From: Planctomycetota bacterium
Lineage (GTDB): Bacteria; Planctomycetota; UBA8742; UBA2392
Direction of reading: 5' to 3'
DNA length: 64,000 nt
Assembly (NCBI GenBank): GCA_020849795.1
Contig: JADZFR010000006.1
Coordinates: forward strand, 46,900-110,899
The notes under the pieces were generated by a model, which saw only the letters and a program-made list of their open reading frames with translations, searched no databases and was not told the DNA's origin. The stretch's first letter is position 1. Each line of letters opens with the position of its first letter. Positions 53,637 to 62,603 of the stretch are shown one piece after another. The position numbers were made by a program, and so were the translations under genes.

Positions 53637-55583
53637 ATGCCGGCCCGAAGCATTGAACAAGTCCGCAACCTGTGCAAGCGACGGGGATTCGTGTTTCCCG
53701 GCAGCGCGGCATATGGCGGGCTTGGCAGCTTCTGGGACTACGGCCCGCTGGGCGTGGAGATGCTCGGCAACGTAAAGCGCGCCTGGTGGCGCGACGTCGT
53801 CTATAAGCGCGACGACGTAGAAGGTCTGGACGCGGCAATTTTGATGTCCCGCAAAGTCTGGCAGCACAGCGGCCACGAAGCCACCTTCAGCGACCCCTTG
53901 GTGGATAACAAAAAGACCGGCAAGCGGTATCGGCTGGACCACTTGCTCGAGGCGCAACCTCAGCGCGTGCTGGGTGAACTGTTGGCGCACATCAACTTTG
54001 CGTCCATGCCTTTGACGAAACTGGTGAACATTGCACCTCAATCGGTAGGTGACGTCGACTACACGATGAATCCGCTTGGTGCAATTGGCCACTTGGCTGC
54101 GATGCTGATCGAGTCACGGATGCATCATGTCTCTACGGACCGGCTGGTCCGATGGTTGGCGCCAATTCTTGTTGTCTATCCAGAGCGTGAACTTGCGATC
54201 AACAAGGCCGGAGTGATTGATCCGTCGACCCAAGAAGTCGGTGAGTGGACGAACCCTCGTAACTTCAATCTGATGTTTCAGACACATATTGGTCCGGTGG
54301 TAAGGGCTGCCGGCTCAGAGGAAGAGCTGGCTGCCCGGGCCTATCTGCGGCCGGAGACTGCGCAGGGGATCTTTATGAACTTTGCCCATGTGCAGCGGTC
54401 TTTGGCTCGCAAGGTTCCGTTCGGGATTGCGCAGGTGGGCAAGGCGTTCCGCAACGAGATCACGCCCGGCAACTTCATTTTCCGCACCCGCGAGTTCGAG
54501 CAGATGGAGATTGAGTTCTTCATCAAGCCGCCGCAGTTTGTGCGCGAGGGCGAGAAAAACGACGCCCAGTGGCACGACGAATGGATCAAGCAGCGCTACG
54601 AATGGTGGATGGGCCTTGGCATTGACGAGGCAAGACTGCGCAAGCGCGAGCAATCCGCCGACGAGCTTGCCCACTACAGCAAACGCACTGTGGACCTCGA
54701 GTACCTGTTTCCCGAGTTCGGCTGGGGCGAAGTTGAAGGCATCGCCAACCGCACCGACTACGATTTGAGCGCGCACTCGCGGGACATCCCCGCCGAAGAC
54801 CTGGCGCGTCTCAAGCTGGAGCCCAACGCCGACAGCGTCGAAAAATTCGACTACTTCGACCCCGACGCCAAAGCCCGCTACATCCCGTGGGTGATTGAGC
54901 CCAGCGCCGGCGCAACTCGCGCCATGCTGGCCTTCCTGTGCGAGGCCTACCACGAAGAACTGACCAAAGAACCCCCGACAGCCGAAGTCGATGCCATCAA
55001 GGCCGAAATCCCGGCTGTCATCAAGAACGCCCAGAAGAAGCAGAAGGACGCCGAGAAAGAAGCCGATTCCGCCCAGCGCAAGCACGATCCCGCCGCAATC
55101 GAAGCGTTCTGTGCAGCACTTGAAGAAGCCGCCGCACGCCTGCCGCAGTCGCTGCTTGAGATTGACGCCCTGCTGAGTGAGCACTCCGGCGCCCAGAACC
55201 TTGAACCCGTGAAGAAGCTGCAACCCAAGGTCAACAAACTCGCCGAAGACTGCGCGCGCGTCGTGCTGAAGCTGCACCCGGCACTGGCGCCGATCAAGCT
55301 GGCTGTGTTTCCGCTGAAGAAAAACAAGCCCGAACTGGTCGATATCGCCCGGCGCATCGCGCAAACCTACCAGCCGCACTTCCGCACCGTGTATGACGAC
55401 AGCGCGGGCATCGGGCGGCTTTACAGAAGGCAGGACGAAGTCGGCACGCCGTGGTGCGTAACGGTGGACTTCCAGACGTTGGAAGACAACACGGTAACAG
55501 TGCGCGAACGCGACAGCATGCAGCAGCAGCGCATCAGCCTGGAAGCGCTGCGCGAGCACTTCTTCACCCGCCTGCACGTGTAA
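53637..55583 (+). CDS. glyQS: Glycyl-tRNA synthetase, alpha2 type
   Basis: Charges tRNA-Gly; 648 residues, class II. AAGGAG is 6 nt before the ATG. Motif 2 region FRNEITPGNFIFRTREFEQM, RPETAQGIFMNF, and the motif 3 area GATRAMLAFLCEAY are seen. Two oddities: the Cys pairs usual in bacterial relatives (in the DCKxC and CPxCGG stretches) are absent here (NKKTGKRYR; VIDPSTQEVG), and a Lys/Glu-rich helical insertion of about 110 residues (about 440-555) precedes the anticodon domain. Codons from about 53930 to 54440 are less GC-rich at the third position than the flanks. Confidence 0.95.
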   Translation: MPARSIEQVRNLCKRRGFVFPGSAAYGGLGSFWDYGPLGVEMLGNVKRAWWRDVVYKRDDVEGLDAAILMSRKVWQHSGHEATFSDPLVDNKKTGKRYRLDHLLEAQPQRVLGELLAHINFASMPLTKLVNIAPQSVGDVDYTMNPLGAIGHLAAMLIESRMHHVSTDRLVRWLAPILVVYPERELAINKAGVIDPSTQEVGEWTNPRNFNLMFQTHIGPVVRAAGSEEELAARAYLRPETAQGIFMNFAHVQRSLARKVPFGIAQVGKAFRNEITPGNFIFRTREFEQMEIEFFIKPPQFVREGEKNDAQWHDEWIKQRYEWWMGLGIDEARLRKREQSADELAHYSKRTVDLEYLFPEFGWGEVEGIANRTDYDLSAHSRDIPAEDLARLKLEPNADSVEKFDYFDPDAKARYIPWVIEPSAGATRAMLAFLCEAYHEELTKEPPTAEVDAIKAEIPAVIKNAQKKQKDAEKEADSAQRKHDPAAIEAFCAALEEAAARLPQSLLEIDALLSEHSGAQNLEPVKKLQPKVNKLAEDCARVVLKLHPALAPIKLAVFPLKKNKPELVDIARRIAQTYQPHFRTVYDDSAGIGRLYRRQDEVGTPWCVTVDFQTLEDNTVTVRERDSMQQQRISLEALREHFFTRLHV

Positions 55584-55589
55584 GCCGAA

Positions 55590-55613
55590 AGCCCCGGGCG
55601 GCAGCCCGGGGCT
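55590..55613 (+). terminator. Terminator after glyQS
   Basis: AGCCCCGGGC (55590-55599), loop GGCA, GCCCGGGGCT (55604-55613), then CTTGTTGG. Ten pairs, 7 nt after the stop. Confidence 0.8.
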
Positions 55614-55675
55614 CTTGTTGGCCTGGCAGCAAGCAGTGACTTGGCAGACCCGACGTTACGCTCGGGGCGCGATGC

Positions 55676-56980
55676 TTACTCAAACAACGCCTTCTTGAAC
55701 TTCTTGCGCAGAGCCTTGGGAGCTTCTTCGGCTTCGGCCTCTGCAAACTTGACCTTCAGGCACTCCAGCGTCTTGGCGCAGCCCAACGCGTTGATGGCCT
55801 TTGCGCTGCCCGTGGCGTTGGTGGAAAGCACGCGCAGCTTTTTCAGTTTCGCTGCCGCCTTGAACAGCAGGTCGTCGGGCGCGGCTGCGTTGAATTCCCA
55901 TTCCAGCATTTCAAGCTCGGCCAGCTTGGCCAGAAATGCCATTTGCTTGTCTGTCGGCGCAGCCAGCTTGATGCGCAGCTCTTTCAGCCCGGTCATCGCC
56001 GCCATCAGCTCGACTTCTTCGGCGTCATCGGCTTCAGCGCTGCCCAGCTCAAGGTGCTGCAGATTCTTGTTCTTGGATAACGCTTCGTACGGGTAGGTTT
56101 TCAAGCCGGTCACGTTGGTCAGGCGCAACGTGTGCAGGCCGCTCATGCCGGCAAGGCGCCGGGCTTGGCTCAGGCTCATGGCCTGCGCGTTGACATGCAC
56201 CAGCTCAAGGCGCGACAGGTTGGCGATCGCTTCAATCGCCGCGTCATCCAGGTTACTGCCCGAAAACACCAGTCGCTTCAGCGACGGCACCATGCCCAGG
56301 CCCATGAAGGCCTGGCTGGGCAGCGGCGCGCTGAGCCCGAGTTCTTCGATGGTGCGCGTGGTCAGCAACTGGCGCAGCCGGTCCTGCAACCCGGCGTCGC
56401 CGCCCAGTGCTGCCGTAAACAGGCGCACGGTGCGCGCCGACGGCATCTTGCCCAGTGCGTCAATCGCGGTGCCCGCGTCAAAATCCCACAGTTCGACCCA
56501 CTGCACGCTGCCCATCTGGGGCAGGCCGGCAAGGTCGGCGTCGCCAAACGTGTCGGTCTTGCTGAGCGTGAGCCGGCTGAGCTTTTTCAGGCTGCCCAGC
56601 GCTTCGAGGCCTTTGCCGGTCAAGCCGCCCACGCCAACAAGCACGAGTTCTTCCAGGCTGTCGGCTTCCTTGCACAGCGCCGCCAGCCCGGCGTCGCTGA
56701 TGCTGCCCTTGACCACCTGCAGCACTTTCCACTTGGCCGAAACCTTGCCCAGGCCTTCGTCGCCAATGGTCACGCCCTCAAGGCGCACAGCCACCAGGTC
56801 TTTGCCTTTGCCCAGCATTTCGGCGGTCGGCGCCTCCGTGAAACGGGCAGAAACGACGCCGTCAGCGTCGGCGCTGTACTTGCCCCAGGCGTAGTTGTCG
56901 CGGTGCAGGCTTTGCCAGTCAGATTGGGCAAGCAGTGGCGCGGCGGCAAGCAGCGCAAGAAGCATCAGTCGCATAGTCAT
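55676..56980 (-). CDS. Secreted leucine-rich-repeat-like protein
   Basis: 434 residues from the ATG at 56980 (an ATG two codons on, at 56974, is equally good). Signal peptide (LMLLALLAAAPLLAQ). The body has irregular LRR-type units (LEELVLVGVGGLTGKGLEAL, LKRLVFSGSNLDDAAIEAIA, LHTLRLTNVTGLK, LKELRIKLAAPTDKQMAFLA) of 24-28 residues, giving a solenoid for protein binding. A Lys/Ala-rich C-terminus (APKALRKKFKKALFE) ends it. Planctomycetes carry many such proteins. The role is unknown. Confidence 0.82.
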   Translation of the reverse strand: MTMRLMLLALLAAAPLLAQSDWQSLHRDNYAWGKYSADADGVVSARFTEAPTAEMLGKGKDLVAVRLEGVTIGDEGLGKVSAKWKVLQVVKGSISDAGLAALCKEADSLEELVLVGVGGLTGKGLEALGSLKKLSRLTLSKTDTFGDADLAGLPQMGSVQWVELWDFDAGTAIDALGKMPSARTVRLFTAALGGDAGLQDRLRQLLTTRTIEELGLSAPLPSQAFMGLGMVPSLKRLVFSGSNLDDAAIEAIANLSRLELVHVNAQAMSLSQARRLAGMSGLHTLRLTNVTGLKTYPYEALSKNKNLQHLELGSAEADDAEEVELMAAMTGLKELRIKLAAPTDKQMAFLAKLAELEMLEWEFNAAAPDDLLFKAAAKLKKLRVLSTNATGSAKAINALGCAKTLECLKVKFAEAEAEEAPKALRKKFKKALFE

Positions 56981-57036
56981 CTTTCCGTTCGGCGTCGGTT
57001 GCGAATAGTCACGCTGCCGCGGGTTTCCTCACATCG

Positions 57037-57186
57037 AAAGGCAACCGCAGCCACAGATGAACACGGATGGACACAGATCAGCCGTGGCAGAGGCTTCTTG
57101 GCACCTGGCGCTTTGGCGGCCACGCAATCCGCCGGATGAACACAATCTGTGTTCATCCGTGTGTATCTGTGGCTTCGGTTGCCTTT
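57037..57186. repeat. Inverted repeat with 42-nt arms (CACAGATGAACAC family)
   Basis: The left arm is 57037-57078 and the right arm 57145-57186; 38 of 42 positions pair. Arms read AAAGGCAACCGCAGCCACAG and GATGAACACGGATGGACACA on the left. Inside, GGATGAACACA (57134-57144)/TGTGTTCATCC (57148-57158) forms a second 11-bp hairpin. A half copy is at 5931-5959. No coding capacity; probably a non-autonomous mobile repeat. Confidence 0.75.
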
Positions 57187-57275
57187 CCAGTAAACATGTT
57201 TTCCACAGTGTGTTGACCGGCTGTAAACGGCTTGAAATAGCAGGTTTGCCGGTGGTCACAGGGTTGCGCAAAGGC

Positions 57276-57303
57276 TTGCTATCGCCGCAAAACCCTCTAG
57301 ATT
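57276..57303 (+). promoter_or_regulatory. Predicted gyrA promoter
   Basis: TTGCTA (57276-57281), 16-nt spacer, TAGATT (57298-57303), with an AAGGA ribosome-binding site before the ATG at 57328. Confidence 0.55.
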
Positions 57304-57327
57304 GCGCGTTTTCCGGTAAGGATCACC

Positions 57328-60030
57328 ATGGCAAAGAAGAAAGACCCGCCGCCGACCGCGCCTTCAGACGGCCGCATTGAGCCGTTGAACATCGCTGACG
57401 AGATGCGCGAAAGCTACCTGACGTACGCCATGTCGGTGATTGTTTCGCGCGCGTTGCCGGATGTGCGCGACGGCTTGAAACCCAGCCAGCGCCGCGTGCT
57501 GGTGGCGATGAACGACCTGAACCTGGGCCCGGCCAGCAAGCACCGCAAGTGCGCCAAGATCTGCGGCGACACCTCGGGCAACTATCACCCGCACGGCGAG
57601 TCAGTCGTGTACCCGACGTTGGTGCGCATGGGCCAGGACTTCGCCACGCGCTACATGCTGGTCGACCCGCAGGGCAACTTCGGCACCATCGACGGCGACC
57701 CGCCAGCCGCCATGCGTTACACCGAGGCGCGCATGACCCGCGCCGCCACGGACATGCTGGAAGACCTGGACAAGGACACCGTCGACTACATCGACAACTT
57801 CGAGGGCACGCGCAAAGAACCGACGGTGCTGCCCGGCAAGTTCCCGAACCTGCTGTGCAACGGCACTGGCGGCATCGCAGTCGGCATGGCGACGTCCATG
57901 CCGCCGCACAACGTGAACGAGATCTGCGACGCAATCATCAACGTGCTTGAGCATCCCGATTGCAGCGTTGACGACCTGATGAAGTTCGTGAAAGGGCCCG
58001 ACTTCCCGACCGGCGGAGTGATTCACGGCCGCAAAGCCATCGCCGACGCATACCGCACCGGCCGCGGCATTTTGACCGTGCGCGGCCGCCTCGAAATCGA
58101 AGAGGGCGACCACGGAAAGTCCCAGATCATCATTACCGAAATCCCGTACCAGGTGAACAAGGCGGCGCTGATCGACCGCATCGCGGAGCTGGTGCGCGCC
58201 GGCAACATCACCGGCGTCAACGACATCAAGGATTACAGCAAGAAAGACATCCGCGTCGTGGTTGAAGTCAAGCGTGGCGACGACCCGAACATTGTCCTGA
58301 ACCAGCTGTACAAGCACACCGCGCTGCAAAGCAGCTTCAGCGTCATCAACATCGCCATCGTCGAGGGCAAGCCGCAGACGTTGAACCTGAAGCAGTTGTG
58401 CGAGCATTACCGCGACCACCGCAAAGAGGTCATTCTGCGCCGCTCGCGCTGGCTGTTGAACAAGGCGCGCGCGCGGCAGCACATCGTGATCGGCTTGCTG
58501 CTGGCGCTGACGAAGATGGACGAGATCATCAAGCTGATCCGATCCAGCAAGGACGTCAACGAAGCTCGCGAACGCCTGATGGCGTTGAAGTTTGCCAAGA
58601 AGGTGAAGACCGAGGGCGGCCACGTCATTGAGGGCAACGAGACACTGACGCGCGTGCAGGCCGACGCGATCCTGGCCATGACGCTCAGCCGCCTGACGGG
58701 GTTGGAGCGCGACAAGCTGGAAGAAGAGTACAAGGCGCTGCTGGCCGAAATCGAGGATCTGCTGGACATCCTGAACCGCGAAGCGCGCGTGTTGAAGATG
58801 ATCCGCGATGACCTGGGGTACATCAAAGAGCGCCACGGCGACGAACGCCGCACCGAGATCCTGGCCGGCGGCATTGAGGATTTCCGAGTTGAGGACATCA
58901 TCCCGGACGAGACCGTGGTCGTCACGCTGTCCGCCGAAGGCTACATCAAGCGTGTCCCGCTTGAGGCCTACCGCCGCCAGAATCGCGGCGGTACCGGCAG
59001 CATCGGCAGCAAAGCCAAAGAGGGCGATTACGTTGAGCACTTCTTCATTGCCAGCACCCACGACTACCTGCTGGTGTTCACCAGCCTGGGCAAGCTGCTG
59101 TGGCTGAAGGTGTACGACATTCCCGAGTTCAGCAAACAGGCCAAGGGCCGCGCGCTGATCAACCTGTTGAACATCAGCACCGTCGAGAAGGTCAGCGCCT
59201 GCATCAAGGTGCGCAAGTTCGACACCGGCCAGAAACTGCTGTTCGTGACCAGCGAAGGCACCGTCAAGAAAACCGAGTTGGAAGAATACAGCAACGTCAC
59301 GCGCAAGGGCATTCGCGCGATCAGCCTGAAAGAGGGCCACCGGCTGATCGACGTGTTGCTTACGCACGGCAGCGACGAAATTGTGCTGGTCACGCGCAAC
59401 GGCTACAGCATTCGCTTCAACGAAACCGATGCGCGCACGATGGGTCGTGTGGCGGCTGGCGTGCGCGGCATCAACCTGCGGGACGACGACGTGGTGGTGG
59501 GTGCGGCCGTGGTCAACCGCAAGGCCAGCTTTCTGTCGGTGTGCGCTAACGGTTACGGCAAGCGCAGCAGCTTTGATGACTACCGCATCCAGAGCCGCGG
59601 CGGCAAGGGCATCATCAACTACAAGGTCAACGAAAAGACCGGCAAGGTCGTGTCGGGCAAGAGCGTGTTTGAGGGCGACGAAATCATGCTGATGACCCGC
59701 CAGGGCGTGGTGCTGCGCACGGCGGTCACCACCGACAGCATGCGCGAAATCGGGCGCGCCACCCAGGGCGTGCGCATGATGAAAGTGGAAGCGGGCGACG
59801 AAGTCAGCAGCGTCGTCAAGATCATGAATGAAGACACCGCGTTCGAGAAAGCCGAGCAGGCCCAGGAAGAGCAGAAGCACGAAGACGCCATGGCTCACGC
59901 CGACGACGTGGTCAAGACACTTGAGGAAGGCGGCCTCGACGGCCACGCCAAGAAAGTCCACGGCAAGGAAGAACCGCAGCCCAAGAAGAAAAAGAAGGGT
60001 GGCGACAAAGGCGGCGGCGAAGAAGAGTAA
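57328..60030 (+). CDS. gyrA: DNA gyrase subunit A
   Basis: Breaks and rejoins DNA to add negative supercoils with GyrB. 900 residues. [18 protein letters not shown], the quinolone region [18 protein letters not shown], and the catalytic Tyr in [11 protein letters not shown] (Y131) are clear. The GyrA box is QSRGGKG (about 755-761; consensus QRRGGKG), supporting gyrase over topoisomerase IV. The C-terminus adds a Glu/Lys-rich tail ([15 protein letters not shown]). Where E. coli has D87, a quinolone-contact residue, this protein has Pro (P96). No gyrB is nearby. Confidence 0.95.
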   Translation: MAKKKDPPPTAPSDGRIEPLNIADEMRESYLTYAMSVIVSRALPDVRDGLKPSQRRVLVAMNDLNLGPASKHRKCAKICGDTSGNYHPHGESVVYPTLVRMGQDFATRYMLVDPQGNFGTIDGDPPAAMRYTEARMTRAATDMLEDLDKDTVDYIDNFEGTRKEPTVLPGKFPNLLCNGTGGIAVGMATSMPPHNVNEICDAIINVLEHPDCSVDDLMKFVKGPDFPTGGVIHGRKAIADAYRTGRGILTVRGRLEIEEGDHGKSQIIITEIPYQVNKAALIDRIAELVRAGNITGVNDIKDYSKKDIRVVVEVKRGDDPNIVLNQLYKHTALQSSFSVINIAIVEGKPQTLNLKQLCEHYRDHRKEVILRRSRWLLNKARARQHIVIGLLLALTKMDEIIKLIRSSKDVNEARERLMALKFAKKVKTEGGHVIEGNETLTRVQADAILAMTLSRLTGLERDKLEEEYKALLAEIEDLLDILNREARVLKMIRDDLGYIKERHGDERRTEILAGGIEDFRVEDIIPDETVVVTLSAEGYIKRVPLEAYRRQNRGGTGSIGSKAKEGDYVEHFFIASTHDYLLVFTSLGKLLWLKVYDIPEFSKQAKGRALINLLNISTVEKVSACIKVRKFDTGQKLLFVTSEGTVKKTELEEYSNVTRKGIRAISLKEGHRLIDVLLTHGSDEIVLVTRNGYSIRFNETDARTMGRVAAGVRGINLRDDDVVVGAAVVNRKASFLSVCANGYGKRSSFDDYRIQSRGGKGIINYKVNEKTGKVVSGKSVFEGDEIMLMTRQGVVLRTAVTTDSMREIGRATQGVRMMKVEAGDEVSSVVKIMNEDTAFEKAEQAQEEQKHEDAMAHADDVVKTLEEGGLDGHAKKVHGKEEPQPKKKKKGGDKGGGEEE

Positions 60031-60116
60031 GGGACCTGACCAGTGAACAGGAGCCCGGAGCGCAAGCGACGGGTTGGCCGGCGGTTCACAGCCGCGGATT
60101 CTTGAAGCAACCTGCG

Positions 60117-60138
60117 AGCCCCGGCCCACGCCGGGGCT
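60117..60138 (+). terminator. Terminator hairpin after gyrA
   Basis: AGCCCCGGC (60117-60125), loop CCAC, GCCGGGGCT (60130-60138), then TGTTGTTGG. Nine pairs, the same design as the hairpin after glyQS. Confidence 0.7.
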
Positions 60139-60191
60139 TGTTGTTGGTTGACAGACGCCGCAGCCCCCCATACAGCAACGATGGAGGAAAC

Positions 60192-60677
60192 ATGTTTACA
60201 CCCGCCGCGTTGCTTGACATTCACAGCCGTGCGCATCTCAGCCTCAGCAGGTTGATCGACCATTGTGCGGGGTTTTCGGCCGACGAGCTCAGCCGGGAAA
60301 TTGCCGGCTTTGGGTATCCGACGGTGCGTTTGCAACTACACCACGCGATTGGCGCCGAGGAATACTGGGTCGGTGTGCTGCGCGGCTTGATGCTGGTGGA
60401 CGAGCGACCCGAGGACTTTGCCTCGATCGAAGCCCTGCGCGCATACCGCCAGCGCGTGGCACAAACCACGACCGACTACCTGCGCGGGGCAGCCGAATCC
60501 GAACTCAACACGCGGCGCAAGATGATCACCTGGGGCGGCCACGAGCGCGAGCTGGTGCCGGCGCACATCGTCGTACGCACCCAGACTCACATCTTCCAGC
60601 ACCAAGGACAGGTCGCCGCTATGGCAAGACTGCTCGGAAAACCGATACCAGCTGGCCTTGACTTCCCACTGGGGTAA
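60192..60677 (+). CDS. DinB-family protein
   Basis: 161 residues; GGAGG 4 nt before the ATG at 60192 fixes the start. Four-helix bundle with metal-site His: one in helix 2 (TVRLQLHHAIGAEEYWVGVL) and two in the last helix (THIFQHQGQVAAMARLLGKP), as in DinB/YfiT-like enzymes. Relatives include bacillithiol S-transferases and maleylpyruvate isomerases; the substrate is not known. MOSC follows after 37 nt on the same strand. Confidence 0.9.
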   Translation: MFTPAALLDIHSRAHLSLSRLIDHCAGFSADELSREIAGFGYPTVRLQLHHAIGAEEYWVGVLRGLMLVDERPEDFASIEALRAYRQRVAQTTTDYLRGAAESELNTRRKMITWGGHERELVPAHIVVRTQTHIFQHQGQVAAMARLLGKPIPAGLDFPLG

Positions 60678-60714
60678 CGTGGTAGACGCCGCTAGACTGC
60701 GCACGGAGGGATCT

Positions 60715-61173
60715 ATGGCTTCTGGCAAAGTGTTGGGGTTGGCGATTGGACCCGAAGGGGGCGAGGCTTTGTCCCGCGAAGCCGTAGCGACGGCCAACTT
60801 TGTGGAAGGCATGGGTCTTGAGGGTGACAAGAAGTTTGGCCGTTCGAGCGGGCGGCAAGTCAATCTGCTGAGCAAGCACAGCTATGAGTGGTTTGAGCGC
60901 AACTTCGGGCGCGAGCTTTCCTTGCCGGGCGGCTTTGGCGAAAACGTTGTCATTGATGCCATCGACCCCAACTGGCTTGACCTTGGCCAGCGCATCCAGG
61001 TCGGCGAGGCCATCCTGCAAGTCACGACGCCTCGGTCCCCTTGCGCCGGGTTTACAGAACACGTTGACGGCCACAAGGTCAGCCATTTTGTCGGCCACGT
61101 CGGCGTGATGTGCGCCGTGGTGCAGGGCGGCACTGTACGCGTCGGCGACGTAGCTGCATTACTGGACGAGTGA
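60715..61173 (+). CDS. MOSC-domain protein
   Basis: 152 residues from the ATG at 60715 (GGAGG 6 nt upstream). The MOSC beta-barrel is recognised by GRQVNLLSKHSYEWFE, FGENVVIDAI, the conserved Cys in RSPCAGF and VGDVAALL at the end. MOSC proteins carry sulfur or a molybdenum-cofactor-linked group; stand-alone ones are often of the YiiM type. The next gene begins 1 nt after its stop, so it shares a transcript with the predicted selenoprotein. Confidence 0.9.
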   Translation: MASGKVLGLAIGPEGGEALSREAVATANFVEGMGLEGDKKFGRSSGRQVNLLSKHSYEWFERNFGRELSLPGGFGENVVIDAIDPNWLDLGQRIQVGEAILQVTTPRSPCAGFTEHVDGHKVSHFVGHVGVMCAVVQGGTVRVGDVAALLDE

Positions 61174-61174
61174 C

Positions 61175-61939
61175 ATGGGCTTTCAGGTTCTGGTGGCGCT
61201 TGCGGGCTCTGCGCTCGTCTTGATCGGCACACAAATGTTCATGCCGACGGCGCCGAACCTGCCCGTGATTTCGGGCGGCGATGTACCCAAGCTGATTATC
61301 ATGGCGCTGGGTGCCGGATGGGCGCTGCTGGGCACGGTGCAGGGCATTCGCATCGGGCGGTCAAAACTGGCCAAGGCGTTTCTCGTGATCAACCTGCTGC
61401 TGACGCTGGGCGTGGGTGGCGCGGCAAGTTGGTGGGTGGTCGATTACAGCTATCGGCTGCCAGCTGCGGTCGAGATTCCCCCGCAGCAAACGGTGCCGGA
61501 CTTTGAACTGGCCAACCAGAAGGGCGAGAGCATTTCGGCCAAGGCTCTGCGCGGCAAGCCGTTCGTGCTGATCTTCAGCCGTGGCGTTTGGTGACCGTTC
61601 TGCCTCGCTGACCTTGCCGGGGCGCAGGGTGCTCTTGAAGAAATCCGGGCCAAAGGCGGCGACGTCGTCGCCATCACCTCTGATACGCCCGAAGAGATAA
61701 AGACCGCCGCTGACCGGTACGGCTTTACGTTTCACATTTGCGCCGACCCTGAACTTGTGGCAATCACCGCTTGGGGCGTGAAGCACGAAGAGGGCCTGCC
61801 CGGCAAAGACATCGCCCGCCCGGCCGTGTTTTTCGTGCGCGCCGACGGCACCCTGGCCCACAGCATCCAGCCGGACAACTACCGCCGTCACTTCAAGGCC
61901 GCGGACTACCTGGCCGGCTTTGCGCTTGCCAGCCCGTGA
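61175..61939 (+). CDS. Membrane-anchored peroxiredoxin-like protein, predicted selenoprotein (TGA at 61592 read as Sec)
   Basis: A 255-codon frame interrupted only by TGA at codon 140. Residues 1-95 have three likely membrane helices (about 6-24, 37-60, 68-90). The rest is a thioredoxin-fold AhpC/TSA-like domain: VPDFELANQKGESIS, FVLIFSRGVW, then TGA, then PFCLADLAGAQGALEEIRA and FHICADPELVAITAWG. In relatives the motif is W-C-P-F-C; here it reads W-Sec-P-F-C143, so TGA sits at the catalytic Cys. A bacterial SECIS-like hairpin is at 61611-61630. The gene starts 1 nt after MOSC. Without Sec machinery it would be a truncated or mutated gene. Confidence 0.82.
61611..61630 (+). promoter_or_regulatory. 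Predicted bacterial SECIS element
   Basis: ACCTTGC (61611-61617) pairs with GCAGGGT (61624-61630), 7 bp with one G-U pair, around the 6-nt loop CGGGGC (61618-61623). The loop begins 23 nt after the TGA and has G as its second base; published bSECIS rules ask for 16-37 nt spacing and G among the first two loop bases. It would bind SelB in the mRNA. Confidence 0.75.
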
Positions 61940-62020
61940 CGATGCGGTGACAGGCAGACGCTTGCCACAGTCGCAGTCGGCGCTACATTGACAGTCCCCC
62001 GGCAGAAGATGCAGGAAGCC

Positions 62021-62530
62021 ATGAAGCACACACTCATTGTGCTGTTGTTGTCTGTCCTGGTAATCGCGGGTTGCGCGAACACCCAGGACACCAAGCTGCG
62101 CACAGACCCGCGCAGTTACAGCGAAGCCATGGACATGATCGCCGGCGAAGTCGGGCAGATCGACAAGCACCTGATCGGCGGCCAGTACGGCCTGGCATCG
62201 AATGAAGCCGAGCTGGTAGTGAAGTACGCGATCCACCTTTCGCGTTATGAGCCGCCGCGCATGACAAACCGGTACGACGACTACATGGAATACGACGCGC
62301 AGGTGGATGACCTGATGCGCTCGTCCGACCGGCTGCTGTTCATGTTGCAGCAGCGCCGCCGAGAAGACGCGCGGGATCAGCTTGCCGAGGTCGCCAAGCG
62401 CTTCAATCGGCTTTCGCTGAACTACGGGCCGACGTACCAGATCGGCGTGCTGGAGCGCAGCCCCAACGAGTTCCGGTTCAATGAGAGCTACAGCAGCGAC
62501 CTGCCGGGCGAAATGAGCGGCAATCGCTAG
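62021..62530 (+). CDS. Lipoprotein of unknown function
   Basis: 169 residues from the ATG at 62021 (AGGAAGCC just upstream). Lipobox VIAGC (C18). The mature part is helical and charged (SYSEAMDMIAGEVGQIDKHL, YMEYDAQVDDLMRSSDRLLF, DARDQLAEVAKRFNRLSLNY), probably a helical bundle. It lies 81 nt after the selenoprotein gene and may be separately transcribed. Function unknown. Confidence 0.78.
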   Translation: MKHTLIVLLLSVLVIAGCANTQDTKLRTDPRSYSEAMDMIAGEVGQIDKHLIGGQYGLASNEAELVVKYAIHLSRYEPPRMTNRYDDYMEYDAQVDDLMRSSDRLLFMLQQRRREDARDQLAEVAKRFNRLSLNYGPTYQIGVLERSPNEFRFNESYSSDLPGEMSGNR

Positions 62531-62603
62531 CTCAATCTTTCCTATGCGCCGGGCTTGACGGCCGCTAGCATAGGCCGTTGCAAGGCCCATTACCGGAGGA
62601 CCC

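Larger units (their letters stand above)
56981..57327. other. 347-nt intergenic region between the LRR-like gene and gyrA
   Basis: Contains a long inverted repeat (57037-57186) and the gyrA promoter (57276-57303). No ORF with support or RNA gene is seen. Confidence 0.7.

Noticed and set aside
53637..55583. T-box riboswitch upstream of glyQS
   Set aside because: The upstream 158 nt contain short REP-like hairpins but no T-box sequence (TGGNACCGCG) or antiterminator/terminator pair.
57601..60171. An 856-codon minus-strand frame opposite gyrA
   Set aside because: Pure shadow of gyrA; composition (His/Gln/Val/Ala) is that of an antisense reading.
61175..61594. Reading the 61175 gene as ending at the TGA (a 139-residue membrane protein) or as a pseudogene
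   Set aside because: The frame continues through a complete redoxin domain, the TGA replaces the catalytic Cys exactly, and a fitting SECIS-like hairpin follows. A sequencing error cannot be excluded but is the weaker explanation.
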